From contig NZ_BAPV01000010.1 in assembly GCF_025995175.1 (NCBI RefSeq), positions 62,001-126,000 on the forward strand: a stretch of 64,000 nt of DNA. Direction: 5' to 3'. The DNA comes from Asaia krungthepensis NRIC 0535. GTDB lineage: Bacteria > Pseudomonadota > Alphaproteobacteria > Acetobacterales > Acetobacteraceae. The position numbers and the translations under genes were made by a program. The notes beneath the pieces were generated by a model. It was not told where the DNA came from. It was given only the letters and a program-made list of their open reading frames with translations, and did no database searches. How positions within the stretch are numbered: position 1 is the stretch's first letter; every line of letters starts with the position of its first letter. Positions 19,060 to 27,983 of the stretch are shown in pieces.

Positions 19060-19302
19060 ATGGCCAGCGTGACACTCGAATATTTTGCCCTGCTCCGTGA
19101 CGAGGCAGGATGTCAGAGCGAAACGCTGCGAACCGAGGCATCCGATCTCGCCGCGCTTTACGATGCTCTCGCCCACGCGCGCGGCTTCACCCTGCCGCGC
19201 GCGCGTTTGCGCGTGGCGGTAAATGCGCGTTTTGCCTCCTGGGATCAGCCCGTCAGTGAGGGCGATCATATCGTGTTCATTCCACCGGTATCGGGCGGAT
19301 GA
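19060..19302 (+). CDS. moaD: Molybdopterin synthase sulfur carrier subunit
   Basis: MoaD is a ubiquitin-fold protein that donates sulfur, as a C-terminal thiocarboxylate, to precursor Z. The 80-residue product begins MASVTLEYFALLRDEAG and ends in the essential GG (FIPPVSGG). The start is ATG 19060; a longer frame running back into moaC has no similarity. It overlaps moaE by ATGA, as expected for two halves of one synthase. Confidence 0.95.
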   Translation: MASVTLEYFALLRDEAGCQSETLRTEASDLAALYDALAHARGFTLPRARLRVAVNARFASWDQPVSEGDHIVFIPPVSGG

Positions 19303-19727
19303 GCGCGTTTCTTCTGACAGATCAGCCCATCGATACCACAGCATTCGCTCACGCATTGAGGCGCGATGAGGCAGGCGGGTATTGCAGTTTCGAAGGCTGG
19401 GTGCGCAATCACAGTGACGGGCAGGATGTGCTCGGGCTGGATTATCAGGCCTACCGCCCTCTGGCCGAAGCCGAAGCCCTGGCGGTCCTGCGTGAGGCCG
19501 AAACGCGCTTCGAGATCATTGCCGCTTCAGCCATTCACCGTTTCGGCAGTCTCGCGATAGGCGATATGGCCGTCTGGATCGGGGTATCAGCCGCGCATCG
19601 CGACGGCGCCTTCCTGGCATGCCGCTTCGTGATCGACGAACTCAAGCGCCGTGTGCCCATCTGGAAACGTGAACGCTATGCCGACGGTCATTCTGAATGG
19701 ATCGCCTGTCACGATACCGAACTCTGA
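19299..19727 (+). CDS. moaE: Molybdopterin synthase catalytic subunit
   Basis: MoaE joins with MoaD to form molybdopterin synthase. Visible features are GGYCSFEGWVRNHSDGQDVLGLDYQAY (split here; family: GAxxxFxGxVRxxxxGxxVxxLxYE), IHRFGSLAIGDMAVWIGVSA, and the C-terminal RRVPIWKRERYADGHSEW containing the active-site lysine. 142 residues. Last gene of moeA-moaA-moaC-moaD-moaE; moaB/mog and mobA are not in the window. Confidence 0.96.
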   Translation: MSAFLLTDQPIDTTAFAHALRRDEAGGYCSFEGWVRNHSDGQDVLGLDYQAYRPLAEAEALAVLREAETRFEIIAASAIHRFGSLAIGDMAVWIGVSAAHRDGAFLACRFVIDELKRRVPIWKRERYADGHSEWIACHDTEL

Positions 19728-19787
19728 AACACGCAGAGGAAGGACCACTCCCTCGCCGCATGACGTGGGGGCTATGATCCATTTCTA

Positions 19788-19811
19788 GCCGGTGGGCTGT
19801 CGCCCTCCGGC
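19788..19811. terminator. Hairpin between convergent moaE and the TauE-like gene
   Basis: GCCGG-T-GGGC and GCCC-T-CCGGC pair over nine base pairs with one T/T mismatch and a TGTC loop. It lies 60 bases after moaE and 18 bases from the end of the opposite-strand gene, so it may serve both. There is no long T-run on either side. Confidence 0.5.
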
Positions 19812-19829
19812 AAACCCTCTGGGGGGAAC

Positions 19830-20615
19830 TCAGACCAGCCGCCAACCGACAATGAAGAGCACGGCAGCGAGCACTGTGCGCTGAACGCGCTCATTGACCT
19901 GCCCGACGCAAAGGCTGCCAAGCACGATGCCAGGGATCGAGCCGCAAAGCAGCGAAACCAGCATGGGAATCTTGACCGCGCCCAGCCACCAATGCCCCAT
20001 ACCGGCAATGAGCGTCAGCGGCACGGCATGGGCGATATCCGACCCCACGAGACGGGCGGTGCTGAGATTGGGATAGAGCAGGATCAGAACGGTCATGCCG
20101 ATTGCCCCGGCACCGACCGAAGACAGCGTGACCATCACACCCAGCACAGCCCCCAATATGACGGTCAACGCTGCCGCACTGCGCGCTGACAACTCTCCCG
20201 CATGGCGATGCGACCATTCCTGCAATTCCTTGCGAAAGAACACACTTGGCGCGGTGATCAGCAGGGCAACACCTAAGGCCGTGGAGACAAGGCGGGTCGT
20301 GTCGTGAGACGGGCTGCCATACCAGTGCAGGAAAACCAGGGATATCACCGTGGCAGGCAGGCTGCCTGCCAGCATGCGCAGCACCACACGCCATTCAACA
20401 GCGCCACGATGCCCATGAACCAGCGTTCCGACGGATTTGGTGATCGCGGCATAGAGCAGGTCTGTGCCCACCGCCGCCTGGGGATGCACCTTGAATAACA
20501 GGATCAGCAACGGGGTCATGAGAGAGCCGCCGCCGACTCCGGTCATGCCGACCAGAAAGCCGACCCCGAGACCGGAGAGGACGAAAAGCAGATTCAGATC
20601 GGCAAGCAATGACAT
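19830..20615 (-). CDS. TauE/SafE-family membrane exporter (sulfite/sulfoacetate type)
   Basis: This is an inner-membrane permease of about eight helices. The opening LSGLGVGFLVGMTGVGGGSLMTPLL (split) holds the family motif GxxxGxxGxGGGxxxxP, and a second copy appears as VGAGAIGMTVLILLYP with DIAHAVPLTLIAGMGHWWLG. 261 residues. Family members export sulfite, sulfoacetate or other small anions; nearby genes do not define the substrate. Convergent with the moa operon and divergent from pepA. Confidence 0.85.
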   Translation of the reverse strand: MSLLADLNLLFVLSGLGVGFLVGMTGVGGGSLMTPLLILLFKVHPQAAVGTDLLYAAITKSVGTLVHGHRGAVEWRVVLRMLAGSLPATVISLVFLHWYGSPSHDTTRLVSTALGVALLITAPSVFFRKELQEWSHRHAGELSARSAAALTVILGAVLGVMVTLSSVGAGAIGMTVLILLYPNLSTARLVGSDIAHAVPLTLIAGMGHWWLGAVKIPMLVSLLCGSIPGIVLGSLCVGQVNERVQRTVLAAVLFIVGWRLV

Positions 20616-20741
20616 AGGGGGGCCTTGATGGGCGTCGGGTGGCGTGAGGCGCGACTAGGCCATAATTCCGTACAACAATCAACGCTCATAGTGGTTTGAA
20701 TTTAATGAACGATCCAACATCGTTGTTATTCATGTCCCGCC

Positions 20742-20770
20742 TTGCCATCTGCGCGAGGCATGCCAATAGT
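20742..20770 (+). promoter_or_regulatory. Possible sigma-70 promoter of pepA-holC
   Basis: TTGCCA (5 of 6 to the -35 consensus) and AATAGT (4 of 6 to the -10) are separated by exactly 17 bases. Transcription would start about 25 bases before the pepA ATG. Identified by eye only. Confidence 0.4.
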
Positions 20771-20802
20771 GGCGAAATTCTCAGATTTTGACCGGACGAA
20801 CC

Positions 20803-22302
20803 ATGCTCGACATCCAGATTCAGGCGCCGTTTCCAATCCTGCAGGGCAAGGGTGCCCCGGAATCGGAACAGACGCTGGTGCTGCTCACCGGACCGGATTT
20901 CGATGTGGCGCACGGACCGTTCACCCATCTCGACGCAGCAACGGGCGGGGCACTTCGTCGCGCTGTCGCCATTTCGCGCTTCAAGGGGCAGCGCGATCAG
21001 AGCTGTGTACTGCTGGCTCCCTGCGCTGCACTCGCACGTATTGTGCTGATCGGCTGCGGGCCGGAAGACGAACTGGATATCCCGTGCATGGAAGCCGCCG
21101 GAGGTCAGGCGGCGCGTGCCGTGCGCGACACGACCCATGCCGATCTTGCCTTCGCCGGTCGATGCGCCGAGTTTGCTGCCCATGCCGCCTATGGCGCTGC
21201 ACTGGGACGCTACAGCTTCGACCTCTATCACACGGATGAAGCCGAGAACGCGCCGCAGCTTCAGCGCCTGCATTTGGGTGTGGATGATACCGAAACCGTG
21301 CGCGTTCAGTGGGAGAGCCTGCAGGCCGTGGCCAAGGGCGTCTTCCGCGCTCGGGATCTGGTAAGCGAGCCGCCCAACGTGCTCAACCCGCCCGAATTCG
21401 CCCGCCGCATCGAGACACTGCGCGATCTCGGCGTGGAGGTGGAGATCCTCAACGCTGCGCGTCTACGCGAGCTGGGTTTCGGCGCGCTGCTGGGCGTGGC
21501 CCAGGGCAGCGATCAGGAAGCCCGGGTGGCGATCATGCGCTATCGTGGCTCGGAGGAAGCGCCAATCGCTTTTATCGGCAAGGGTGTGACCTTCGACTCC
21601 GGCGGTATCTCCATCAAGCCAGCCGCCGGCATGGATGAGATGAAGACCGATATGGGCGGGGCCGCCGCCGTGGTCGGCGCGCTTGAGGCTGTGGCGCGAC
21701 GCAAGGCCACTACCCATGTGATCGGGGTCGTCGGTCTGGTCGAGAACATGCTGTCAGGCAATGCGCAACGCCCCGGCGACGTGGTGCGCAGCTATGCGGG
21801 CAAGACCATCGAAGTGCTCAACACCGATGCTGAGGGGCGTCTGGTTCTTGCCGATGTGCTGGCCTATGCAAAAGAGCGCTTCCAGCCGCGCCTGATGGTG
21901 GATCTCGCCACGCTGACCGGGGCCATTGTGGTCAGTCTGGGCCATGTGCGTGCGGGTCTGTTCAGCAATGACGACGCGCTGGCCGGGGCTTTGTTCGAAG
22001 CAGGCGAGGCAACAGGTGAGGCTGTATGGCGCATGCCCATGGGCAAGGCCTATGACCGTCAGCTACGCTCGGATATTGCCGATATGAAGAACATCACGGG
22101 CCGTCCGGGCAGTTCCATCACCGCCGCCCAGTTTCTAGCGCGGTTCGTCGGCGACACGCCCTGGGCGCATCTCGATATTGCGGGCGTGGCGTGGCGCTCC
22201 GATGCGGCACCGCAATGCCCCAAGGGCGCAACCGGTTTCGGCGTGCGTCTGCTCGACGCGCTCGTGCGCCATCACGAGCAGGGAGACACTGCCGCTTCAT
22301 GA
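20803..22302 (+). CDS. pepA: Leucyl aminopeptidase (M17 family)
   Basis: This cytosolic two-metal peptidase removes N-terminal residues, favouring leucine. The C-terminal catalytic domain has GKGVTFDSGGISIKPAAGMDEMKTDMGGAA (split; metal-binding Lys and Asp), VIGVVGLVENMLSG and the family signature NTDAEGRLVLAD near residue 341. The start is ATG 20803 (MLDIQIQAPF), 499 residues; an in-frame ATG at 20788 is too far upstream of family similarity. The N-terminal regulatory domain is present. It overlaps holC by ATGA, the same pairing seen in many proteobacteria. Confidence 0.95.
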   Translation: MLDIQIQAPFPILQGKGAPESEQTLVLLTGPDFDVAHGPFTHLDAATGGALRRAVAISRFKGQRDQSCVLLAPCAALARIVLIGCGPEDELDIPCMEAAGGQAARAVRDTTHADLAFAGRCAEFAAHAAYGAALGRYSFDLYHTDEAENAPQLQRLHLGVDDTETVRVQWESLQAVAKGVFRARDLVSEPPNVLNPPEFARRIETLRDLGVEVEILNAARLRELGFGALLGVAQGSDQEARVAIMRYRGSEEAPIAFIGKGVTFDSGGISIKPAAGMDEMKTDMGGAAAVVGALEAVARRKATTHVIGVVGLVENMLSGNAQRPGDVVRSYAGKTIEVLNTDAEGRLVLADVLAYAKERFQPRLMVDLATLTGAIVVSLGHVRAGLFSNDDALAGALFEAGEATGEAVWRMPMGKAYDRQLRSDIADMKNITGRPGSSITAAQFLARFVGDTPWAHLDIAGVAWRSDAAPQCPKGATGFGVRLLDALVRHHEQGDTAAS

Positions 22303-22745
22303 GCGCGATCGGCTTCTATCACCTGACGCGCTCGACGCTGGAAGACGCGCTGCCTCCGCTTCTGGGACGGACGCTCGGTTCAGGGCAGCGCGCCGTGATC
22401 AGGTGCCGTGATGCCGTACAGGTCAAGCAACTCGATGAAGCCCTGTGGAAAGCAAAATCCCCCCTTTGGCTGCCTCATGGCAGCCAGAGCATGGGGCATG
22501 GTCCAAGACAGCCCATCTGGCTTACAAAGGGCGATGACGTGCCCAATGAGGCGCGTTTTCTGTTTCTGCTCGATGGCGGCATCGATACGGCGCTCGAGCG
22601 TTTCGAACGTGTCTTCACCCTCTTCGATGGCAATGACACCCAGGCCGTCAGTCGCGCGCGCAGCTTGTGGAGCAGCGCGAAACAGGCGGGACATGACTTG
22701 GCCTATTGGCAGCAGCAGGAACGGGGCTGGCAGAAAGCCGGTTAG
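22299..22745 (+). CDS. holC: DNA polymerase III subunit chi
   Basis: This subunit links the clamp loader to single-strand binding protein at the replication fork. The 148-residue product opens with IGFYHLTRSTLEDALPPLLGR and has AVIRCRDAVQVKQLDEALW, PHGSQ and the FLLDGG region, matching the chi family. The ATG at 22299 overlaps the pepA stop (ATGA). pepA-holC is a common pair and supports the call. Confidence 0.92.
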   Translation: MSAIGFYHLTRSTLEDALPPLLGRTLGSGQRAVIRCRDAVQVKQLDEALWKAKSPLWLPHGSQSMGHGPRQPIWLTKGDDVPNEARFLFLLDGGIDTALERFERVFTLFDGNDTQAVSRARSLWSSAKQAGHDLAYWQQQERGWQKAG

Positions 22746-22981
22746 GCACAGCCGAAACAGCCCATCCTGCCCTGACAGAGCGAGCCTCGCCCGTGATCGC
22801 CCGCCATTTCCTTCCTGCATCCAAAATCTTCCTCCTACGTCATGACATGTTCTGTCTCGAAGTTCACAAGACGCTCATGACCCTGACCTGAGCCCAGGTT
22901 CCGCCGTTTCCCTCCCGGACACGGGGCCATGCGACATGCCATTATGGGTGTTGCCCGCCCGTGATGAGGGAGGAACCACCC

Positions 22982-23761
22982 ATGCGTCTCGATGGAAAAA
23001 TCGTTCTGGTCACCGGTGCGGCTCAGGGGATCGGGCGCGGCATTGCGCTGCGACTGGCCAACGAAGGGGCAAACATTGCCCTTGTGGATCTCAAGACGGA
23101 GAAGCTTGAGAGCGTACGCGGCGAGATCGAGGCTCTTGGCCGCAAAGCGAGTGTCTTTGCTGCTGATGTCAGCCAGCGCGATGCAGTCTATGCCGCCATC
23201 GATCATGCCGAGACAGCGCTCGGCGGGTTTGATGTGATGATCAATAATGCCGGGATCGCGCAGGTGAACCCGATTGCCGATGTGATGCCCGAGGAGGTCG
23301 AGCGCATCTTGCGCATCAATATCCAGGGTGTGCTCTGGGGTATTCAGGCCTCAGCGGCCAAATTCAAGACACGCGGCCAGAAAGGCAAGATCATCAATGC
23401 CTCCTCGATCGCCGGGCATGACGGGTTTGCCCTGCTGGGCGTCTATTCCGCGACGAAATTTGCCGTACGCGCCCTCACGCAATCGGCGGCCAAGGAATAT
23501 GCGAGTTCGGGCATTACGGTGAACGCCTATTGTCCGGGTATCGTGGGTACGGATATGTGGGTCGAAATCGATGAGCGCTTCTCGGCGCTGACAGGCACGC
23601 CCAAAGGCGAGACCTACAGGAAATATGTCGATGGCATCGCTCTTGGCCGAGCGCAGACGCCGGATGACGTGGCAGCCCTCGTCGCGTTTCTGGCCAGCGC
23701 GGACTCCGACTATATCACCGGCCAGTCGATCCTGACCGATGGCGGAATCGTCTATCGATAA
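22982..23761 (+). CDS. Short-chain dehydrogenase, acetoin reductase / meso-2,3-butanediol dehydrogenase type
   Basis: This is an NAD(H)-dependent oxidoreductase that probably interconverts diacetyl or acetoin and 2,3-butanediol. The Rossmann motif is [12 protein letters not shown] near residue 10, NNAG near residue 86, and the catalytic Ser-Tyr-Lys triad is within [11 protein letters not shown] and [13 protein letters not shown]. The ending [21 protein letters not shown] is characteristic of the acetoin reductase branch. Start ATG 22982 ([12 protein letters not shown]) has GAGGGAGGAACC upstream; 259 residues. Substrate is inferred from subfamily resemblance only. Confidence 0.88.
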   Translation: MRLDGKIVLVTGAAQGIGRGIALRLANEGANIALVDLKTEKLESVRGEIEALGRKASVFAADVSQRDAVYAAIDHAETALGGFDVMINNAGIAQVNPIADVMPEEVERILRINIQGVLWGIQASAAKFKTRGQKGKIINASSIAGHDGFALLGVYSATKFAVRALTQSAAKEYASSGITVNAYCPGIVGTDMWVEIDERFSALTGTPKGETYRKYVDGIALGRAQTPDDVAALVAFLASADSDYITGQSILTDGGIVYR

Positions 23762-23774
23762 GACCTGCTCTATC

Positions 23775-23805
23775 GTCGGGGTCTGCAAACCATGCCGACC
23801 CCGAC
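23775..23805. terminator. Strong hairpin between convergent SDR and sdaA genes
   Basis: Perfect 9-base arms GTCGGGGTC and GACCCCGAC with a 13-base loop begin 13 bases after the dehydrogenase stop and end 23 bases from the sdaA stop. It is well placed to stop transcription from both sides, although no T-run follows. Confidence 0.6.
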
Positions 23806-23828
23806 AGGCAATTATCCATTCGAGGGGC

Positions 23829-25199
23829 TCAGCATTCCGGCAGGTTGACGGCGAGCCCGCCCAGCGAAGTTTCCTTGTAGCGCTGGTTCATGTCCCGCCC
23901 GGTTTCGGCCATGGTGCGAATGACCTGATCGAGTGAGACGAGATGGGCACCATCGCCATTCAACGCAAGCGAGGCCGCATTGATGGCCTTCACCGCGCCG
24001 AAGGCATTACGCTCGATGCATGGGATCTGCACGAGACCCGCTACAGGATCGCAGGTCATTCCCAGATGATGCTCCATGCCGATCTCGGCAGCATCCTCGA
24101 TCTGTTCGGGCGTGCCGCCCAGGGCTGCCGCCAGCCCCGCCGCTGCCATGGAAGAGGCCACACCGACCTCGCCCTGGCATCCCACCTCGGCGCCCGAAAT
24201 CGAGGCATTGAGCTTGAACAACCCTCCGATAGCTGAGGCCGTCAGCAGGAAATCACGCATCCCCTGCTGGGTGCTCGCAGGGGGCAACGGCATGCAGTAA
24301 TCGCGATAATAGCGCAGGACAGATGGAATGATGCCCGCCGCCCCGTTTGTCGGGGCTGTGACCACACGGCCCCCCGCCGCATTTTCCTCATTTACCGCAA
24401 TGGCGAAGAGGCTGATCCAGTCCATGATCCCATGGGCCGAATGCATATTGGCACGTTCGCGCTCGAGCAGTTTTTCATGCAGGGCGGCAGCGCGACGTCG
24501 TACTGTCAACCGGCCCGGCAGGATGCCGGTCTGACCCATGCCACGCGCGATACAGGCCATCATTACGGCGATGATTTCATCGAGATACGCCTCGACTTCC
24601 TGCCTTGGCCGCAGCGCACACTCGTTTTCCAGAACAAGCGCTGCGATGCTGAGCCCGCTGTTTCTCGCCTGCTGCAGCAACTCCGCCCCGCTGGTGAAGG
24701 GATGAGGCACGGCAGGCTGGGCATAGCCCGCGCTCTCGGTCACGCTCTCGGAAACAATGAACCCACCGCCGACAGAGCAGAAACGCGCGCAATCCAGTAC
24801 GTTACCGGCCGCATCGAGCGCCTCGAATTGCAGGGTGTTCGGGTGGACAGGTGGGACGGTTTGCCGGTCAAGCACCAGATCATGATCCGGATCGAACGGG
24901 ATGAAACAGCCCTGAAAACCGATCTGTTTCATCTCGACAACGCGTGACACGATCCCGTCGGCAGCATCAGGATCGACGCTCTGCGGTAACTCTCCGCACA
25001 AACCGAGAATAACCGCCTTATCTGTCGCATGACCCTGGGCGGTCCAGGCCAGAGAGCCATAGAGCGTGACATGCAGCCTCGCGACCGCAGCAGGGTCATG
25101 GAGCGCTGCCATGAAACGTTGCGCTGCGCGCATGGGGCCGACCGTATGCGAGGAGGACGGACCGATACCGATCTTGAAGAGGTCGAACAGGCTGATCAT
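23829..25199 (-). CDS. sdaA: L-serine ammonia-lyase (L-serine dehydratase), single chain
   Basis: This iron-sulfur enzyme deaminates L-serine to pyruvate. The N-terminal beta domain starts [26 protein letters not shown], and the catalytic alpha domain contains [21 protein letters not shown] and the 4Fe-4S region [18 protein letters not shown]. The last residues LAVNLPEC end in a cysteine, as in family members where the C-terminal Cys plugs the active site. The start is ATG 25199; an ATG at 25229 adds unconserved residues. 456 residues. Confidence 0.95.
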   Translation of the reverse strand: MISLFDLFKIGIGPSSSHTVGPMRAAQRFMAALHDPAAVARLHVTLYGSLAWTAQGHATDKAVILGLCGELPQSVDPDAADGIVSRVVEMKQIGFQGCFIPFDPDHDLVLDRQTVPPVHPNTLQFEALDAAGNVLDCARFCSVGGGFIVSESVTESAGYAQPAVPHPFTSGAELLQQARNSGLSIAALVLENECALRPRQEVEAYLDEIIAVMMACIARGMGQTGILPGRLTVRRRAAALHEKLLERERANMHSAHGIMDWISLFAIAVNEENAAGGRVVTAPTNGAAGIIPSVLRYYRDYCMPLPPASTQQGMRDFLLTASAIGGLFKLNASISGAEVGCQGEVGVASSMAAAGLAAALGGTPEQIEDAAEIGMEHHLGMTCDPVAGLVQIPCIERNAFGAVKAINAASLALNGDGAHLVSLDQVIRTMAETGRDMNQRYKETSLGGLAVNLPEC

Positions 25200-25340
25200 G
25201 CGGGACTCATGGACAAGCCCCCGTATCATGCCAAGTTAACGGCGGGGGATGGGAATAATGACCCGTCATCTCAGGTCTGGACCAGTCGGTCCAGTCCGGT
25301 GAGGAATGCACCCTCGAAATCCCTTCTTCAGACCTTAGAC

Positions 25341-26372
25341 TTAGAGCCGGGTGGAGAGCCTCCCCTGAGTCTCACCTGCATGAGAAAGACGGGCAATCAT
25401 CCCGACATCCACACATAAATGGGCGGCGATCGATTCCACGGACGAGGCCGCAAGCCACTCATGAAGCGAGAGATCGTGGTAATGGTCCGACCGAAAGATT
25501 TCGAGGACAGTCAGCATCGTCTGGCCATCATTACGCAGGTAATATCCCTCGGCCCTTGGCACATGTCCGACCTGACCGGGTTTGAGAAAAGTGGTTTGCG
25601 GTGAAATACCTGCCGGAACCTGGGTCAGGCTGCCCTCTCCTTCGAGACAGATCGACCAAACGGCGGTATTGAGATGCCAGTGCAGGTCGGTCTGGCTGCT
25701 GGGGGAGACTTCGATCAGCGCTGCCGAGAGGGCGTCGGGATCGCAGAAGGCATCTGCCTCGACAACGCGAAGACTGCCCCATGGACGATCGAGGGCAGGC
25801 TGGGCCATCAGCCGATGGTGGAACCCCGAACCGCCCTGTGTGTCATCCGCGAAGGGATTGCAGAGCCCGGGATCCGAGGTATTGGCTTCGCGTCCGCCTA
25901 TGAAGGCGATAACGCTTGCCGCTTGGTCCTCACAGCAATGGAACCAGGCATTTGCGGTTGCGGGTACGCTCCAGACATCGCCAGCCCTGAGCAGATCCCG
26001 CAATTGGGCCTCGCCTTTGCGTGGTTCGATCTCGAGTATTGCGGAGCCTGAAACGATCATACCCCAGCCTGCGGCAGGACAATGTTGCGCGCCGCCCTGC
26101 CCCGAAGCATCGAGCATGTGATGGTGAACACGCACACCCTCGACACCGAATGGCGCCACCTGTTCCGACCATGACCAGCCCTGACGGGAGTCCGGCCCAT
26201 CATGACGAGGGCTGGAATGATCCGAGGCGGGACGCCTGTCCCGCAGGCGCGATATCCACCCTGCACCGAAGCCAAGACGCCGTCTGCGAGAAGCATCGGC
26301 CTGACCTTCAGTGTGTTCCATTGCCCCCGCACGAAGCAGGCGCTGGAATACATGCTGATCGAAAGACGCCAT
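25341..26372 (-). CDS. Bicupin protein related to oxalate decarboxylase, metal sites degenerate
   Basis: Two cupin domains are visible. The C-terminal one (about residues 195-310) follows bacterial oxalate decarboxylase closely: DLHWHLNTAVW, then FLKPGQVGHVPRAEGYYLRN and FRSDHYHDLSLHEWLA. But of the four expected metal ligands only His231 and His233 remain; the Glu is Val238 and the last His is Tyr277. The N-terminal cupin (about residues 75-165) also lacks the HxH and Glu pattern (AQHCPAAGW). Loss of oxalate decarboxylase activity is therefore likely. No signal peptide. The start has AGGGAGG upstream. It precedes sdaA by 141 bases on the same strand. Function unknown. Confidence 0.7.
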   Translation of the reverse strand: MASFDQHVFQRLLRAGAMEHTEGQADASRRRRLGFGAGWISRLRDRRPASDHSSPRHDGPDSRQGWSWSEQVAPFGVEGVRVHHHMLDASGQGGAQHCPAAGWGMIVSGSAILEIEPRKGEAQLRDLLRAGDVWSVPATANAWFHCCEDQAASVIAFIGGREANTSDPGLCNPFADDTQGGSGFHHRLMAQPALDRPWGSLRVVEADAFCDPDALSAALIEVSPSSQTDLHWHLNTAVWSICLEGEGSLTQVPAGISPQTTFLKPGQVGHVPRAEGYYLRNDGQTMLTVLEIFRSDHYHDLSLHEWLAASSVESIAAHLCVDVGMIARLSHAGETQGRLSTRL

Positions 26373-26545
26373 AACCGGCCTCCCTGTTTACAGGATCAGA
26401 GGCTTGGACAGCCTGGTGCTCAGTTTAACGCACCTCCCTTCCGCAGCTGCCTCTCATCACGGAGTCGTGACCGGATTAGCGGGGACGGGGACGAACGCTC
26501 TCCGAGATGTGACGCTTGACTTCCAATAATGAAAAGGAAGTTTTC

Positions 26546-27391
26546 ATGAAAACCGTGATTTTTCGTGATCGTCATGAGGTCCCTGCCCTCGGCATGGGAA
26601 CGTGGAATATGGGGGACTCGACGCAGACACGCGCCGAGGAGATGGCCAGTTTACGCCTGGGCCTCGATTCAGGCCTGTCGGTGATCGATACGGCAGAAAT
26701 GTATGGAAGTGGCCGATCGGAACGGCTGGTGGGTGAAGCGATCAAGGGTCGGCGCGATGAAGCCTTCCTCATCAGCAAGGTCGTGCCATCCAACGCAACC
26801 TATGAAGGCACATTGAAAAGCTGCCAGGCCTCGCTCAGGCGCCTGGGGACAGGTCACCTCGATCTCTATCTCCTGCACTGGCGGGGAAGTGTTCCGCTCG
26901 AAGAGACCATCGAGGCGATGGAACATCTCCAGGAGAGAGGCGATATCATTCGCTGGGGTGTCTCGAATTTCGACACACAGGATATGACGGATATCGAAGC
27001 CCATACTGTGTCCTGCGCGGCCAATCAGATACTCTATAATCTCGAGGCGCGAGGCATCGATTACGACCTTCTCGCACGCGACGCCGAGAAAGGCGTCGTG
27101 TCGATTGCCTATTCTCCACTCGGCCAGGGCGGCTCCCTGCTCGACGATCCAATACTGAAAACAGTCGCACGCAGACATGAGACTGCCTCCGGTCCTGCAA
27201 CCCCTGCCCAGATTGCGCTCGCCTGGACCCTGAGGCAGGCCAATATTCTCTCAATCCCGAAGGCAGGCACCAGACATCATCTGCAGGAGAATATCGACGC
27301 ACTCGCCCTCGTTCTTGATGACAGGGACCTTGCCGATCTCGACTCCTGCTTTCCTCCGCCGACGCATAAATCGGCGCTGGAAATGATCTGA
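26546..27391 (+). CDS. Aldo/keto reductase
   Basis: This is an NAD(P)H-dependent carbonyl reductase with a TIM barrel. The catalytic tetrad is visible: Asp and Tyr in IDTAEMYGSGRSE, Lys in FLISKVVPSN, and His in LDLYLLHWRG. The family block WGVSNFDTQDM and C-terminal IPKAGTRHHLQENIDAL (NADPH site) are present. Start ATG 26546 has AAAAGGAAG upstream; 281 residues, a normal length. The substrate cannot be assigned; many acetic acid bacterial relatives reduce 2,5-diketogluconate or aldehydes. Confidence 0.9.
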   Translation: MKTVIFRDRHEVPALGMGTWNMGDSTQTRAEEMASLRLGLDSGLSVIDTAEMYGSGRSERLVGEAIKGRRDEAFLISKVVPSNATYEGTLKSCQASLRRLGTGHLDLYLLHWRGSVPLEETIEAMEHLQERGDIIRWGVSNFDTQDMTDIEAHTVSCAANQILYNLEARGIDYDLLARDAEKGVVSIAYSPLGQGGSLLDDPILKTVARRHETASGPATPAQIALAWTLRQANILSIPKAGTRHHLQENIDALALVLDDRDLADLDSCFPPPTHKSALEMI

Positions 27392-27411
27392 CCTTCTGTG
27401 GAGGTCAGATC
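27385..27411 (+). terminator. Perfect 10-bp hairpin overlapping the aldo/keto reductase stop
   Basis: GATCTGACCT and AGGTCAGATC pair without mismatch around a 7-base loop; the TGA stop lies inside the left arm. The following bases ATGATTTGATATT are T-rich but not a clean run. This is the cleanest hairpin in the window. Confidence 0.65.
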
Positions 27412-27512
27412 ATGATTTGATATTCGAAACAATTATATTTGAACGATGCCGATTATTTTATAATATAGAGTTCGAATAATTAATCCAACGAACCGATCCG
27501 GAAGGCCTCGCG

Positions 27513-27788
27513 ATGACCCATAAAGAATTCAGGAAATTCGTCGACTCCCATCCGGGTCTTGTCGAGGAATTCAGGAAGGACCGGCGTATCTGGATCTCGC
27601 ATATTCCATCCGTACAGTTGCGTGATCTGACAGAGCGCCTCGAGCAACTCGTAGGGTGCCCCCTTACCTGTCTGCAACTTGAGCCGGAGCTGGAATTCGT
27701 CTTCTTTGACGAGAAAGCTCCCGGAAACAGCGAGAATGAATTGCTCGAGCTCTCCCATGAGCGCGCTGGAGACTGTCTGGGCGCCTGA
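27513..27788 (+). CDS. Hypothetical small acidic protein (strand uncertain)
   Basis: A 91-residue frame beginning MTHKEFRKFVDSHPGLVEEF is preceded by GGAAGG seven bases before its ATG, a good ribosome site. The product is soluble, acidic and helical in appearance, and I recognise no family. The complementary strand carries an equally long frame over the same bases (27480-27869, ending MGHREAFRIGSLD) without a ribosome site. I favour the plus strand on the ribosome site alone. Only one is likely to be real. Confidence 0.35.
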   Translation: MTHKEFRKFVDSHPGLVEEFRKDRRIWISHIPSVQLRDLTERLEQLVGCPLTCLQLEPELEFVFFDEKAPGNSENELLELSHERAGDCLGA

Positions 27789-27831
27789 ATAAAGCCGGTC
27801 ATCCCGAGGGCTAAGGCGGGTCTTTGCTTCG

Positions 27832-27877
27832 TCCTGCCGGCTAAGGGCTTCCAGCCCCGAAGGGGCCAATGGCAGGA
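27832..27877. other. Imperfect nested hairpin before the Hyf-like operon
   Basis: Outer arms TCCTGCC and GGCAGGA (27832-27838, 27871-27877) enclose an inner CCCC-GAA-GGGG stem. It could be a terminator for the small gene upstream or a leader element of the operon that starts about 100 bases later. No T-run is present. Confidence 0.3.
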
Positions 27878-27983
27878 GAACGGGCCAATAAAAGCTCTAC
27901 CCGCAAGGATTCCGGCGATTGGGAGACGTTCGAAACTGAGCTAGGATAGGACAGGCTCGTCTTCTCACTGTCAGGATCGTACC

